Origin: Glyphotaelius pellucidus
Lineage: Eukaryota > Arthropoda > Insecta > Trichoptera > Limnephilidae
Reading direction: 5' to 3'
Assembly (NCBI GenBank): GCA_936435175.1
Contig: OW386550.1
Location: forward strand, 15,829,133-15,893,132
DNA: 64,000 nt
Made by a program: the position numbers and the translations under genes. Numbering within the stretch: position 1 is the first letter of the stretch; every line of letters begins with the position of its first letter. Shown piece after piece: positions 1-13,072 of the stretch. The notes beneath the pieces are model-generated. The model had not been told where the DNA came from and did not search any database. It worked only from the letters and a program-made list of their open reading frames with translations.

Positions 1-3000
1 GAGAATGCAAAAAATGTTATGTCCTCAGCGTTCACTTAACTTCCTTTCTTTACAAATATTTGGACCCCTGAGACAGGTTTGGACATTAAATTTGAGGCTT
101 TGTGTGTGGTTTTGGCATTTAAATATCCAACATTATTTAAGATTCGCTCTTACGTTTGTTACTGTACATCCACCGAAGAATAATTTTTTTAACGTTCACT
201 ATTTCAAAGATTTAATCGTTTTCATAGAATACACATTTCTTTGGTTTTATTATCAGTTATTTTATCGCCGGTAATATTGCATTACGTTTTGTACCTACAC
301 GCAAGGTGATCTTTGTCACATATTGTGAATCGTACATATCATGTACGATGTATGAAAATATTGATTAGGTCGACATAAGAGTTATTAACAATTTTAATGA
401 AGAAGCGTTTAAACGTTTTTAATTGTAGAGCAGTTGGTCGGTGATAGAAGGTTGACCAAGGGGTAATAGGTTAAATTTGAATTTATATTAATATGAAAAT
501 TAATAATTATAATATTATTATAATAACAGAAGAAAGGGTGTGCATGTGAATGAAACAATGAGAGTTGTCAATATGTGTTTGTGTGATGTTCCTACATCTC
601 TACAAACGTAGTACTTTTTTTTTCTAGTGGAAAAATGGAATTAAGCTACAGTGCGAATTACACGGGCCAAAGAAAGAAATGTTAGGATATGTTTTGAACT
701 TTAAATTATCTCTAAATATATATTAGGTATATAAATTTTATTTTTTTGGCTATTTGTGTATTTTGACAAAGTGAAAGTCAAGGTCAGCAAGAAAAAAACA
801 TTATATACCGTTAGTCGTAACATGTTATTATTCTGAAATATATAGGTTGGTGTCTCAGATCAAAAGTATCCCAGAGGAATGAGCTTTCGGACAGCCTCCA
901 ATAATGTTTTATGGGGCCCATTGCAGATGCAGTGTTTATTGTTCTCGTTGAATGGTCCATCGGTACTTGAATATTACATTTTTACACCTTCTATGTCTAG
1001 GAGGTATATTTTTCTAAACATCTTTATATTGTCTTTACACCTTGTTTGGATATTTTCTCACTTTGGATATAGATAACATCTTTCAGAGGCGTACTTTATT
1101 GTTAAGGAGTTTTATTTGAATTATTTATTTATTTTATTTTATCCCTTCTCACTAGATCTCAGTTTATACAAAAGAAAAAGGCCATTCCGCTGTAGGCATA
1201 TCCATACCGAATTTTTTTACATCACGTTACAAAGGGGTAATTTTTTAATGTATAAATAATAATAGCTAAAGATATTAAATTAAAATCAACGATGAGCACG
1301 TGAGTTTAAACAAAGCGTAGGACTAAGTATACATATGTAAGTAGGCGATTGAATAAATAAATACAAATTTTGCTCCATAACAGAGATGTTAAGACTGAAC
1401 CCAGAGATCGCGGGGTTAAAACCCTCAGAACAAACTTGAGATCAAGTAAAAGTTCTTTCCCTTGTGTAGGAAAATATTTTTTTCTCCGTAGATATACCGA
1501 GAATTGGCCAAACTTTACGTTTTCTGTGAGCATCCACGAGTTACTTTAATTATTAATTTTTAAATTTAAAAAAAATCTTTTGCCGGAGAGACAACTGTTT
1601 TTTTTTGTATTCGTCAACGCACTAAAATGAACAGTTTTGTAATGTTTAAAAATTATGACCGAATTGATTTGAATTTGTAGGTCTTTTTTTTATACCTTCT
1701 ATAAAATTAATCATCTGTTAACTTTTGATTGTTCTTGTTTGTATTGTTTAAATTTAGTATTAAAATACGAATATACGCGCTGCCCCTGTTAGTGGAAGTG
1801 AAATTTTTATTGTTTTATTGCCATCGCCCTTTTCTGTAAAGACTACCGTTGGTGGCGTTATTACGGATGACTTCAAACGCGTCCCCGAACTTATTATTGT
1901 GCCTGCTGGGAGGCTTTTGCGCTTTTATTGTGTCACTTCAGACCCTTGAAAGCCTCTTGTTCCATTGTCATCCTCATAGTATTCCGAAATTACAGTCAGT
2001 TCCGAACAATAAAGCGTTCTTTCGCTGCTATTCGACGGAACAACAAACTAAATGCTCCGATTGAAGGAATTATGGTGACGGATTGTTTTACAATTAGCTA
2101 CAGCACGCGCCCCTTTGGAACTTTGTTTCGCCAAATACGTGTCAATTGTGAACACTTGCTGTATTTATTATTACCATTCTCAAAACAATGCGTTTTGTCG
2201 GGATATCTGGAGTTACAAACTAACTGCCTAACTGTGAATAAGTGAAAACATTTTACTAGTACAAAGTTTTAGGATGGTATGTGAAAGATCATTACACCCG
2301 AAAGAAATTAGCATTCTTATCATCAATGCTGTTATTTCAACAGATTTGTTAGTGCTTACATTTTTATGCTACAACTAAGTCGAACAGCAAACCTTCGTAA
2401 CCAAATTCAAGTAAGATAACAGTCTCTAAACGGATATTTTTTTTATGTTTAATCATTTATCGTTATATTAGAATTATTAGTATTAAGGCAAGAGAAGAAA
2501 AAATCATTTTTTTGTTAATTTTACCTCTAAAAATATGCACTGGTGTGAGATGATTTTTCTTGCTTTTACAGAAATATATATACCCGTCTCTTTGAGCGGT
2601 GTTAAATATGACATATATTTTTGTATATTGTGCCCTTTTTAAAAATGTACAAAATTGAAAATATTGATTTCCGTTGCGTTTCTATCTGTAATTTTAGTCC
2701 AAGAACTATGGAACTTTGATTTGCTTTGCATTTAAGGGTCTTTTTCAAATTGGAACTTATTGTGGATACAATTTAGACAAGCGATAAAGGAGGAATTTTT
2801 TTCATAAAAATTAATACTTTGTATATATTTAAATATTTTATTTATTTAATTAATAATTCAATATTCGAAACGAATATTTCTTTTCTATTTTTTGACAGAT
2901 GTAATTTTTTAAGTTTACTAAAGATATTAATTTGAAAGGAAAATTTCTGATCGTCTCTAAAATTGACAATGTTTGTTTTTAAAGTCAATTATTGTGATGC

Positions 3001-3470
3001 AAATATGTTTTTTTTTATAAATACTTTCAGCTTATAAATCGTACAATTATAATATCCTATGATTTTTCACGGGAAAATTTTTCGAGGCAAAAAAGCAAGA
3101 AATTAAAACAGATAATTTAATTTTAATATTTAATTCATTAAATTTATATAATGTATTTATAGCATTAGAGATTTGATAACACTGGCCTCACTGGGTGCTT
3201 TACCTATGCTGAAGCCCTCATTCTACAATTTTGTTAAATTCAAAATAAAATACATTAATAAAGGCGGCATTGAAAAAAAAAAGAAAAATTAAATAAATCG
3301 GCAAATGCTATGAGTTACGGTTAAAGAAAAAGATGTACATACCTATTGTGTATTACGTATGGATTACCTACAATACCTACATAATATTGTTGTAGCGTTC
3401 GCTAACTAGCTAACTGGCGTTCATCTAACACTGGAATATTGCCTGGTGACAGGCTATATGTTTTTTTTTG
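1..3470. other. No supported gene
   Basis: AT-rich DNA with short chance frames. The stretch 1760-2240 is somewhat GC-richer and holds overlapping 71- and 105-codon frames without splice or family support; it may be transposon-derived. Nothing else is recognised. Confidence 0.5.
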
Positions 3471-3650
3471 ACGTGATAACGTCTTATAAATCGATGAACG
3501 CCGGCCGCATGCACGAAAAAGCATGACTCATTGTCACGTTCCGCCTGAGCCGAGCGTGCGAGCGATAGAGAGGCACGATCGGCCTAGCGTTCGGCATGTG
3601 ACGCATCTATCTCTCTTCCACTCAATCGGTATTATATGACGTTATCACGT
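3471..3650. mobile_element. 180-bp MITE
   Basis: Perfect 13-bp terminal inverted repeats ACGTGATAACGTC (3471-3483) and GACGTTATCACGT (3638-3650) enclose GC-richer DNA with no open frame. A diverged relative of the left end may lie near 17512. The superfamily was not determined. Confidence 0.65.
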
Positions 3651-5442
3651 AAACCTACTTTACAGACAACCAATTTTTTTTAATGTACCATCTCTCTGTG
3701 GTCCCTCCTCTCAGGTCTCACTACGCATTTCCTTTCTGTAGTGTGTTACATGTGCTATTCTTCTCGTTTCTGAGATCTACCGCGTAACAATGTAGTACCT
3801 ACGATAGTTATCGCACGCGTGCTTCACCAATATTAAACTCCATATAAGGCAGTATGTGGTAAGAAGTATGAGTTAACAATCAATAAACGTATGCCCCTTT
3901 ACCCATAATACGTGACGTCACACGCACCTGAATTCAAAGAAGAGTATTCGAGTATTGTATTCAATTCGTTTCACGTTTCACGCAATCCTGAATCATCCTA
4001 GTATCTTCACAAAACCTTCCTACGTATAAGGATCTTCCCAATTAGTATTTGTCCAACAAGTAAATACGTTATGAAAGAGCGACACTTTTCTGCGAAAAAA
4101 GCGTTCGATCACTGCTTATCCGTGCCATGGTACCTGTTTCGCGTCTCGACGAGCAGAACCTACTTTCAGACTTATGTCACCGCATATCCGATATAAATGT
4201 TTTGATCTTTAAGGCTTCAATTCATGACTCAAGTCAACTAAGTTAAGACGACAATATACCCTAAAATATATTCAGAATCTTAACGACGTAAGTAAATAAG
4301 TAGTGTATACAAATTGCGGCTCGCGACCCGTGTATTTGACGGACCTACTGTCAAATTTTCCCTATTAAAGAAAAGAAGAAGACAAATAATGTGGGAATCT
4401 TAACGACGTAAGTGAAGAAAGCGCATAAACAAATATACGCCCGCGGCACGGCGTATTAGACGAACGTACGGTCGAAATCGCCGCGGCGCGCCGTAGCGTG
4501 CCCGGAGATTCGACCTTTCTGCCGCGTTCATTTTAATTAATTCTGAAGAACGTGTTACAAATATTTAAGATGTTTCTAAATATATACCTCCCAAAGTTAT
4601 TAATTCATCGTCCAGAAAAATAAAATCCGGTGCTTACCGCCAACTTTATAGTTGAGAAGCTGGTTTTAAAGTTTTAAAATAGTTGTACGTAAAATATGTT
4701 AATGGTAAGGAATTGTTTTCATTAATTTTAAATATAAAGAGCTTACATCCCCAGGTATCGGTTGGAGTAAAAAAGTTATTTTACTTACGAATTTGCCGGA
4801 TATTATTAAAGTGTGAGTTTTTAGTAAACAAAAATTATTAGGGTTGTGTACTGCCTTAACTAAAAATGCTTACGTTCAATTTAATTCTATCACCTCTGGT
4901 TGGTCCAAAATTCGCAGCTAAAGGTCAACTGAATTCCATGGGCATTTTCGTTTGGTTCGAATTTGGATGATGATTTTTCGATGAATTGTTCGGAACAGTC
5001 ACGATTATTCGGGACCGTAATGGGATCGACTACACTAGCCTTATATATTTTACTATCCATTTCACTTTAGCTTTTTTTTAACATCATTTTCTAATTTGCC
5101 AAATTATCATAATCACTTTGGGAAATCGTTTTTGAAAGCTTAAAGTTTCTAGCTCTAAATCAATACAACGAATTTTTTTGCCGCCCAAAATGAAGTTTTC
5201 AACTTTCTATGTTTTGAATTTCTTTTTGCAGTTATGTTTATTTTAAATTTCACACCCGGCTGGTCTTTGTTATTCATTCAAGAAAACATAAAACGGTTTT
5301 CGTAAATTTATCAAATTTACATTACATTTCGTGAAATTAAAACTTTCTTGGTGACTCTCGGTGGAATTTTTTGATTTATTGCTTGAAAAGTGCCAGGCGC
5401 ATGGCGCACTAGAAATTTATTTTAATAATAGTTGATGTAATT
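3651..5442. other. No supported gene
   Basis: Holds the diverged 120-bp pair at 4275-4515. The rest is AT-rich DNA in which nothing is recognised. Confidence 0.5.
4275..4515. repeat. Diverged 120-bp tandem pair
   Basis: Both halves begin GAATCTTAACGACGTAAGT (4275 and 4395) and share ACAAAT..GTATT..GACG..C..AC..TC.AA spacing. The second is rich in CpG while the first has mostly lost it. Confidence 0.6.
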
Positions 5443-5773
5443 TGGGAGGCGGGAATGGGTACCGCCGCCCCGGGAACCTTTATTTGATAACTAACACCTC
5501 TGCAATAGGCCACCCCAAGTGGTTCACCACGTTTGGTGATTTAGCAGGGGTGCCCGGGTTCTTGGGGTGAGGTTTGTCGAGGTCTTGGAGGCGGATGACC
5601 AGGACACACTGAACCCCAGTTCCTACCCATCCTTTAAACCCTTTTCCTTCCCAGAATTGTCCTCCATTTCCTTTCCTTAAAAAACCCTCCACACAGCATC
5701 CTCAAAGATGACATAGGCCCTGAGGGAGATTATTTTCCTCAGGGCCTCCTGTGTGGAGCTCATTTAAAAAAAA
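5443..5773 (+). mobile_element. Retroposon family A, near full-length copy
   Basis: Starts GGGAGGCGGGAATGGGTACC and ends in TGTGGAGCTCATTT plus an A-run. A nested stem-loop sits near the 3' end: outer arms CTCCACACAG/CTGTGTGGAG around inner arms GCCCTGAGG/CCTCAGGGC. No coding capacity. The A-tail and dispersed copies mark it as a SINE or a LINE 3' end. Confidence 0.8.
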
Positions 5774-7281
5774 TTCTAAATTTAAATAGATATAAAAATA
5801 TATAGTTGTCCTCTCCTAAGCACAAGCATATTCTTTATTAGGAGAATGTTTGAAATATTATATTATGTTTAACATTAAAACACTAAAAATAAAAGAAAAA
5901 AATAAATAAATTTAGCGATCATTTCCAACCAGTACATTTTTTCCGCACATTTCTCGAAAGATCGAATGCGATTGACCTGATTTTAATAAGTGTAGGGATA
6001 GTGCAAAGGACACACATATGCGCGTGAATAGTCAGTTTACGCCTTCTAGCACTGAAGGTCGCGGTTTAGTATAAAAGCACCGTATATTATAGTCTTGCTT
6101 TAGTCTACAAACAGATTTAGCATTGCAACTGGGGTTATGAAAATCTTCCAAAACATAGTTTTAATATAATTCATAACTTCATTGATAACAAATTTCTGAT
6201 AGAATACTATGGCTTACACACGTCTGAAAATTTCAGGCGAAGTCATCGCCACAACTGGTTCAAGATATCGCATGATTGAACTGAGATGTTCTAGCACATC
6301 ATAGCATGACAAGAAGAATAGTGATGTTGAATGAAATTTTTGAAAAAGTAGATATAATCAATTCCTCTTCAAATAGTTAATTTTTTTTGTATAATTTATT
6401 CTCATGTTACTGTAACTGTAGATGAAAAATGTGTCGTACAATAATATTTCGCTATCTCGTACATATAATTGTGTCTCAAGGCTGAGATCGTGAGTTCAAT
6501 AAGACTTCCGAATTTAGAAGCTAATATTCAATAAACTCGTGACAGTTGCAACTCATATAAATATTTAACACATTAAAAATGAATCACCTCAAACGGATTT
6601 AAAAAAAAAAATCTTACCTCAATTAGGTGTTCCAATTTCAAACTCTGAAATCCTTGATTCGATTTCCCATAGCGTTGCTACTAAGAATTCTTTTGATTCA
6701 GATTGTCACATCAATTTCAATGATAATACAGATTGTAATATATTAAATTTGTATGACAAACCTTCATGTTTTTGACGGAGCAGCCCAAGTACTTTGCATA
6801 GATAATGACAATCATAATCTTGAGTAATTTTAATTCCTGTAGGTGATACATATAAAGATAAACCGGATTTCCTTAACAATATATTACACATTCAGAAAGG
6901 TAGCAAAATATTGACGCAATCTCAATTACATGTTCCAATTTTATTATCACTAATAAATGATTTGTTTTCTTTACTTCCTACATACTTTAGTTATGCGTTG
7001 TGAGCTAATAATGATTGTACCTATATCTAACAGGAATATGAAATTACTTGGGCCTGGTGCGAGATGTCTATTACCTTTATCAGAGAAAAATTGATGTTAC
7101 TTATACCTGATAAATCACGCCACTTGACATAAAACATGTATTGATTATACTGAAATATTAACAACGATAAAACAAATATCACTCATGTTTATTATAACAT
7201 TATTTATCGGTATAAACAAAACACGATTTATACCGAAAACAAATTTTGGCAGTGTTTGTGATTGTAATGTATTGAGAATTT
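5774..7281. other. No supported gene
   Basis: Between two family A copies. It has short chance frames only, including a 61-codon minus frame at 6706-6891 with no recognised motif. Confidence 0.5.
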
Positions 7282-7710
7282 GGGAGGCGGGTATGGGTAT
7301 CGCCGCCCGGGAACCATTTAATGTATAAATATCACCTCTGATATAGTTCACCCCAAGTGATTCGCTACGTTTTGTGACTTAGCAAGAGTGTCCGGGTTCA
7401 TGGGGTGAGGTTTTGGCGGCATTCGCGCTTGCCACCTATCGAGAGAGATTGGTTGAGGGAGACCTTTTGACCTCTCCAGCAGTACTCTCGGAACATCGCC
7501 TTGCACCACAGTGGGAAGGAGGGATACGTCCTTCACTCATTGGCACACTGGTCCCCAGATTCCTACCTACCCCATATACCTTTTCCCTCACAGACCTTCT
7601 CCTTCCTTTCTTAAAATTACCCTCCACACAGTGTCCTCAAATATGACATAGGCCCTGAGGGGAATTATTATTCTCAGGTCCTCCTGTGTGGAGCTAATGC
7701 AAAAAAAAAA
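7282..7710 (+). mobile_element. Retroposon family A, full-length copy
   Basis: Same 5' end (GGGAGGCGGGTATGGGT) and same 3' stem-loop and A-tail as the 5.4-kb copy. It has an additional internal block of about 90 bases (about 7420-7530) that the 5.4-kb copy lacks, so it is probably closer to the family's full form. Confidence 0.8.
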
Positions 7711-8639
7711 CAAAAATGTACTTAAATATGATAACAGATTGCAATTGTTGCTATGTACCCACAAAAGCAGTTTCTTATCGAATAATATTTTTTAAATGAA
7801 ACAAAACTTTGTTTTGGCAAATTTGAATATCTAAATAAGTGGTTTATTTTTAATTTATACTATTATTTATTATTTCGACACATGCGCGCTCCTCGCGTGG
7901 GAGACATTGTAAATTATTTTGTTCAATACAAACATACGATTATTTAGTTAAATAAAAAAATAAAAGTATTTATTTAATTTAAAGTGTTGCCCAAAGAGAT
8001 TGCTTTCTACGAAAACATATTTTTTATTTGTTAGATTTAGTAATTGTTTTTTCGATAGCGGAAATCTGGAATCCTGTAAAAGACAATAAATTTTAAAATA
8101 CGGTATATGTGTAATTCTTCTATGTTTTTTTTTCTTTTGATCTGAGTCGTCGAAATATTTAATGGAAAATTAGTGCGTTTTTTCGACGTTCATTTCAAGG
8201 GGACTTAGTTTATGTTATTAATAATAATTGTTACTAATTATTCTTACTTTTATTAAATAAATTTACAAAAGATGTTAAGTATTCTGAATGACCCATTCAG
8301 TGTTATTTTCAATTCATAATCATAGGTTTACCAAAACAGCAGATGTTATTTTTTTTTTAAATAAAAAAAAAACTTTCTTGTCGCTCTCCTGAACAATTAA
8401 CATGGTATCCGTTTATATATATTTGATATCCGTTACCATTTATATATATTTCAAGTTTCCGTAATCGATATGTTACTAAGAAATAATTTTTAGGCTCACA
8501 GTTCAGCTCTTTGGTGAGAATTATAATTTTTTTTAATAAGAGCGATTAAATAACACAAATAAAATTAGATATTTGGGTACCTAATGTACTATATTGTAAA
8601 TGTATAAGATAATGTTATGTCAACATGTTTATTACATAA

Positions 8640-8960
8640 TAATTTCGTATAGTGAAGCATTTCCGCGGAAACAGGGGTGAATAAGGCATTGACCCGCCCT
8701 TGGTAGCCTACTTCCGCCGCCCTTGAACTTCCGGAACAGCCAAGTTCGAGTCGGCGCGTTGCGACCACCCACCCCCCAACGCATCGGTCTAGACTCCAGA
8801 CGAAACTTTTCAAAGCTCGTAAATCAGCGCCGCCCTCGCACAAACCTTCCCGCTAAGCCTCCGCTACTCGGCGAGTTTCCCGCGAAGCCTTCGCTAGCCG
8901 ATGAATTTCCCGGAAGTTGATTCGGCGTTACGTCACCGCCGCCCAGTTGCGTGACTCACG
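8640..8960. other. Isolated GC-rich island with a 30-bp repeat pair
   Basis: A CpG-rich block in AT-rich DNA with open frames on both strands and no recognised protein. It includes the pair TTCCCGCTAAGCCTCCGCTA and TTCCCGCGAAGCCTTCGCTA (about 8847-8906). It may be a promoter of a gene outside the window or a relic of a GC-rich repeat. Confidence 0.4.
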
Positions 8961-10267
8961 TAAACGTCGATGTTTTGTATCGTGCAAGCCGTAGTATGGA
9001 TTTTACTCCAGCCTTTTCATTTCTATAGTTTGTGAAAAGTATCATATTATGGCGTAGGGCCTACGGCCCACTAACGTTTTACATCAGATTAATCGTTTCC
9101 CACAACCCACATAATATTTCTTAATTGCTTACACCCACATTCTGGAATCACCAAATTTTCCGATGTATTTAATTTTCTCCTTATTCTAGGTCATCTCCTA
9201 TCCAAGGTTGGCTTTCCTCGGGGCAACCTTATCAAGCTGCAGTCCTACATGTTGTTTTTATATTATTGGAGAGTCTCCGGGGAGCATTTCCCTTAGTGTC
9301 TTTGCCAACTTTGAGGACACTGTTCGGAGGGTCTGTTTGAAGAAATGAAAGAGTGATCCTAAGTTAAAAAGACCCATGCCGTAGGATTAGGGAAATACAG
9401 AGACTGGCAAATCATTTTACAGCCGATCTGATGAACGCAAGAAAGAGTCGTCGAAATATCCCGTTTTGACCTTGTACGATATCACATCAAAGTAATTATT
9501 TCGGTTTAGTGAACTAAATGCTTTGAATTTTATTGCTTTTTTCAAAATTTTAACAGATTTTCATAATCTGATCAGAATTTCGATAAAGTTGTTACCCAAC
9601 TATATTATCATATTTTAAATAGAAAATTAATTTTAATTGCCTTTTTCTTAATTAAAACTAAATTGCCGAGAATTCAATCTATCTCGCGGTTTTTCACGGG
9701 TCTGCGTTAGTATTCCGTTAAAAATATACAACCTTATCTTATTTTTGCAGTCGAAAAACCCCACTTACTAGCATCGGGTGGAATAGACCTGCATAACTGT
9801 ACATCAGTTCAGTGCAACTATTGTATGACACTGCAGGTAAACGTAAATGACGTTTCCGGTATGGGGGTTTACGTTTTCCTACAAATACAACATGTTACCT
9901 ATATAAGTTATTCAATTGATGTAATGTTCAATGATTCAGTAGCGTAACAAAATTGAAAAATGCGATCAAGGCTGGAAATTTTTTAACGGCTGACTCAACC
10001 AAATGAGGCATTGTAACGAAATACGTGCTGTACCTTTTATTGTTTTTCCGCTGATTGTCATCTCTGCAATTACATTATTTTGTATTATTCATACATTATT
10101 GAATTTTCCAAGTAAACAAACTAACGAGCAGTGACATATTTATTTACTCACACCACTGTGAACACTCTAGTACTATGATTATTTTAATTAAACGTTTTTT
10201 TTTTTTTTTATCATTTATTCCAGATCTCGGGGAGGGTGGTGCAGTTTCACAAGTTCCATACTATACA
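8961..10267. other. No supported gene
   Basis: Around 9180-9420 a decayed stretch (AAAAAGACCCATGCCGTAGG) resembles the variant block of family A at 47.7 and 63.1 kb, suggesting an old copy. Nothing else is seen. Confidence 0.4.
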
Positions 10268-11005
10268 TCCATACTATTATTATAAATGCCAAACTGCTCG
10301 AGTTTGTTTATGACCTTTTCACGCATAACACAATATAAAGACTTTAATAATTCTTTCACCAACATAAAGCTAAATTATATGCGCAGACTACAGGTTGTAT
10401 ATGATGGTAAGCTCTGGCGTTATGAAATTATAAATATTAATATATTGTATTTGTTATACGTTTTCTGTCGCTAACAAAAGCGAGTTTTTGCTAACGTCAG
10501 AAAAAAATCTTTTCCATGGAAACAATGTTGATATATTTTTGGGCTCTATGCCGGTAGGTACTCAGTCTACTGGTCAGCTACTACTGCAGAAAATTCAAAT
10601 ATTAGAATTCGTTTTTTTTTGAACAAGCTTGGAATAAATGTCAGATGAGAGTTCCTATATTAAAAATATAATTCGTAACGATTATAAAGACTGAATGATA
10701 GAGTATTTTTTTATTATATTAACGAACTTCCAAATATTTAAATAAAAATAAATATCCGAAATGTTTGTAAGCGCATAATTTCCGAACGAATGAACAAAAT
10801 TGGATGAGTAATTCTTTTTTTCTTTGAGCTATAGCATTATGAAATTTAGGTGGTAGGCGAGATGTTTGAAAACTGAATGTAAGGGAATGAATATATGGAA
10901 TGCGGGAGGGGACGGGGGTGGGGTGGGGGGGGAGATAATTGATAAGTGCAAGCGCTACAGTAATTTGCGTGTAACATGCGAGCGAAGCCGCGGGCAAAAA
11001 GCTAG
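10268..11005 (+). mobile_element. Non-autonomous Helitron, copy 1
   Basis: Starts TCCATACTATTATTATAAATGC and ends with a GC-rich hairpin region (GCGAAGCCGCGGGC), a short A-rich spacer and CTAG. It is inserted between A and T, as Helitrons are. About 738 bp, no replicase. The other copy at 61718-62460 is nearly identical over its full length. Confidence 0.88.
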
Positions 11006-11402
11006 TACTTAATAAATACTAAATCTATGATTTGAATAAAAAGGTGACACGGATTTTGGATCAAGTAAAGATAAAAAATATTGCAAGATATAAAAAAATA
11101 TATTTACATGATAAAAGAAATTAAAAGAAAATAATAAAAATATGAGAACCAACCAACAAAGTGTGAAAAATTCACTGGCCAACACACATTTTGGTGCTTG
11201 AGGTTTTTTTTTACAGATTTTGTCTAATTTGATTTCGTGGTCACGCAGAATCTAAAAATGCACTCAGATTTGATCTATCAGCAGTAGTTTCGAGATATTA
11301 GGGTATATTGGTTGGAGTTATGAGACCTGATTTTATGTCGATATTTACTACATTTATATAATATAATATAAAAGTTTAAAATACAAATTATAGAGATATA
11401 TC

Positions 11403-11688
11403 GAGGCGGGTATGGGTACCGCTGCCCCGGGAACCATTTATTGGATAATCGACACCTCTACCACAGGTCACCCCGAGTGATTCGCTTCGTTTGGTGACTT
11501 AGCAGGGGTGCCCGGGTTCATGGGGTGAGGTTTGTCCGGGTCTTGGCTGCGGCTGTATCTGCCCGCCGGTTGCGTTGCAGGCCGGATCGAAAGAGACTGG
11601 TTAAGGGAGCCCTTGTGATCTCTCAAGCAGAATTCTTTTGGAACATCGCCTTGCGCCCCAGTGGGAGGGTGGATTCATTCGTCCGTCA
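11403..11688 (+). mobile_element. Retroposon family A, 3'-truncated copy
   Basis: Matches the 5' part of family A (GAGGCGGGTATGGGTACC, the CCCGGGTTCATGGGGTGAGG core and the long-form internal block) but lacks the 3' stem-loop and A-tail. Loss of the 3' end is unusual for a retroposon and implies a later deletion. Confidence 0.75.
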
Positions 11689-12227
11689 CAAAAATTTAAA
11701 ATCTCCTACTGTTTGTTGTCATTATAAGCATCATTTCACTGATTTAATTTTCAACTAGATCCGTTACGAAAAACAAATTAATTTTTTCAAACCCAGCAAA
11801 CTTATTTTGTGCCACCATTTTAACTAAAAATAATCAACGCTTAGTTTTAACCACTTTTATTTGTTTTGAACTATCTTGTTTCGTAAATAATACTCACATC
11901 TTAATAGTTTACTTATAACTTATAACAAAGGGGTTTCCTTTAAAATATTTTAAGTAAACCACGAATAAGTTAGCACTGCTTTCGAAACATTTCAGGTTTT
12001 TTAAAATAATAAATGTGGTTAAAAATAAGTTTCATCATAGGATAAGGTGTACGAGTAAAATCAAAATGGTTTTGAACGCCGAAACAGCTGTCACCGTAAT
12101 AAAAACCAAAATACTTGTAGAACTTATACCAACATTATCAAATTTGATTTATTTTATATAATTTTTTTTTCAAATATATAAAATACAGGCCTTATGTAAC
12201 CACTTACCTTCTACAAAAAATCAATAA

Positions 12228-12378
12228 AAATATATTAACGATCCTACAAACTTCCATAAAAGATCTGAATGAATAATCATCTTATTTAGAAAATATATTA
12301 ACGAACCGACGATCTTTCATACAAGATCTAGATGAAGAATCATCTTGATAGAAAATATATTAACGAACCTACGAACTT
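12228..12378. repeat. Minisatellite, left part
   Basis: Imperfect units of about 50-62 bp with AAAATATATTAACGAACC, CTTCCATACAAGATCTGA and GAAGAATCATCTTGATAG. The array is interrupted by a LINE fragment and resumes at 13073. Confidence 0.85.
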
Positions 12379-12380
12379 AA

Positions 12381-13072
12381 AAATACCTGGGCTTATATAT
12401 TGAAAAACATTTAACATTTAAACAACACGTAGAAAAACTAAAAACAAAAATCATCCCATTAATTGGTGTATTTGGTAGAATTGCTCATCTTCTACCAACA
12501 GAGGTAGAGAGGGGCTTATACTTTAGCTTAATCCAGTCCCACCTAAATTATTTAATAGAAATATGGAGAAACACATACATTACGTACTTAAACGACTTAC
12601 AAATAATACAGAACAAAGTTATTAAAAAAACTCTTCAACTATAACCCATTCCCACAAAAAAACCATACCAGGAAATGAACCTTTTGAAAATAAGAACATT
12701 GTACGAATACAACATGTCTTTTAATCTACAACATACAAAATGGACTTATACACACAAACACAACATTTATAAAAACATCACAAGTACACGAACATTATAC
12801 TAGACAACACAATAAATTGTACACAAATACAGTCAAGACTGAAAGTGGCAAGAGAAGTATTGGCCACGAGGGAGTTCACATATATAATCTCCTTCCAGAA
12901 AACCTAAAAACGGAAAAGAATATAAAAACCTTTAAAAAACCTATTTAAACTTAAGATGTTGGAACAAATTTAAAAACTACTAGACTATATATGCTCTGTA
13001 TTTAAGTTAAGAAAGCGAAATATTATATTTCTTTTAACTTAATAATAAAAAATAAAAAAATAAAATGTTATG
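12381..13072 (+). mobile_element. 5'-truncated LINE fragment inside the minisatellite
   Basis: Translates from 12381 as KYLGLYIEKHLTFKQHVEKL and on to SLIQSHLNYLIEIWRNTY before a stop, then further decayed frame. This is the region after the reverse-transcriptase core in Jockey/CR1-type non-LTR elements. It ends in an A-rich tail, and AACTT borders both sides (possible target duplication). Confidence 0.75.

Noticed and set aside
1849..2245. 71- and 105-codon + frames, the first with a signal-peptide-like start
   Set aside because: They overlap in different frames, lack splice or poly(A) context and resemble no family; left as unassigned.
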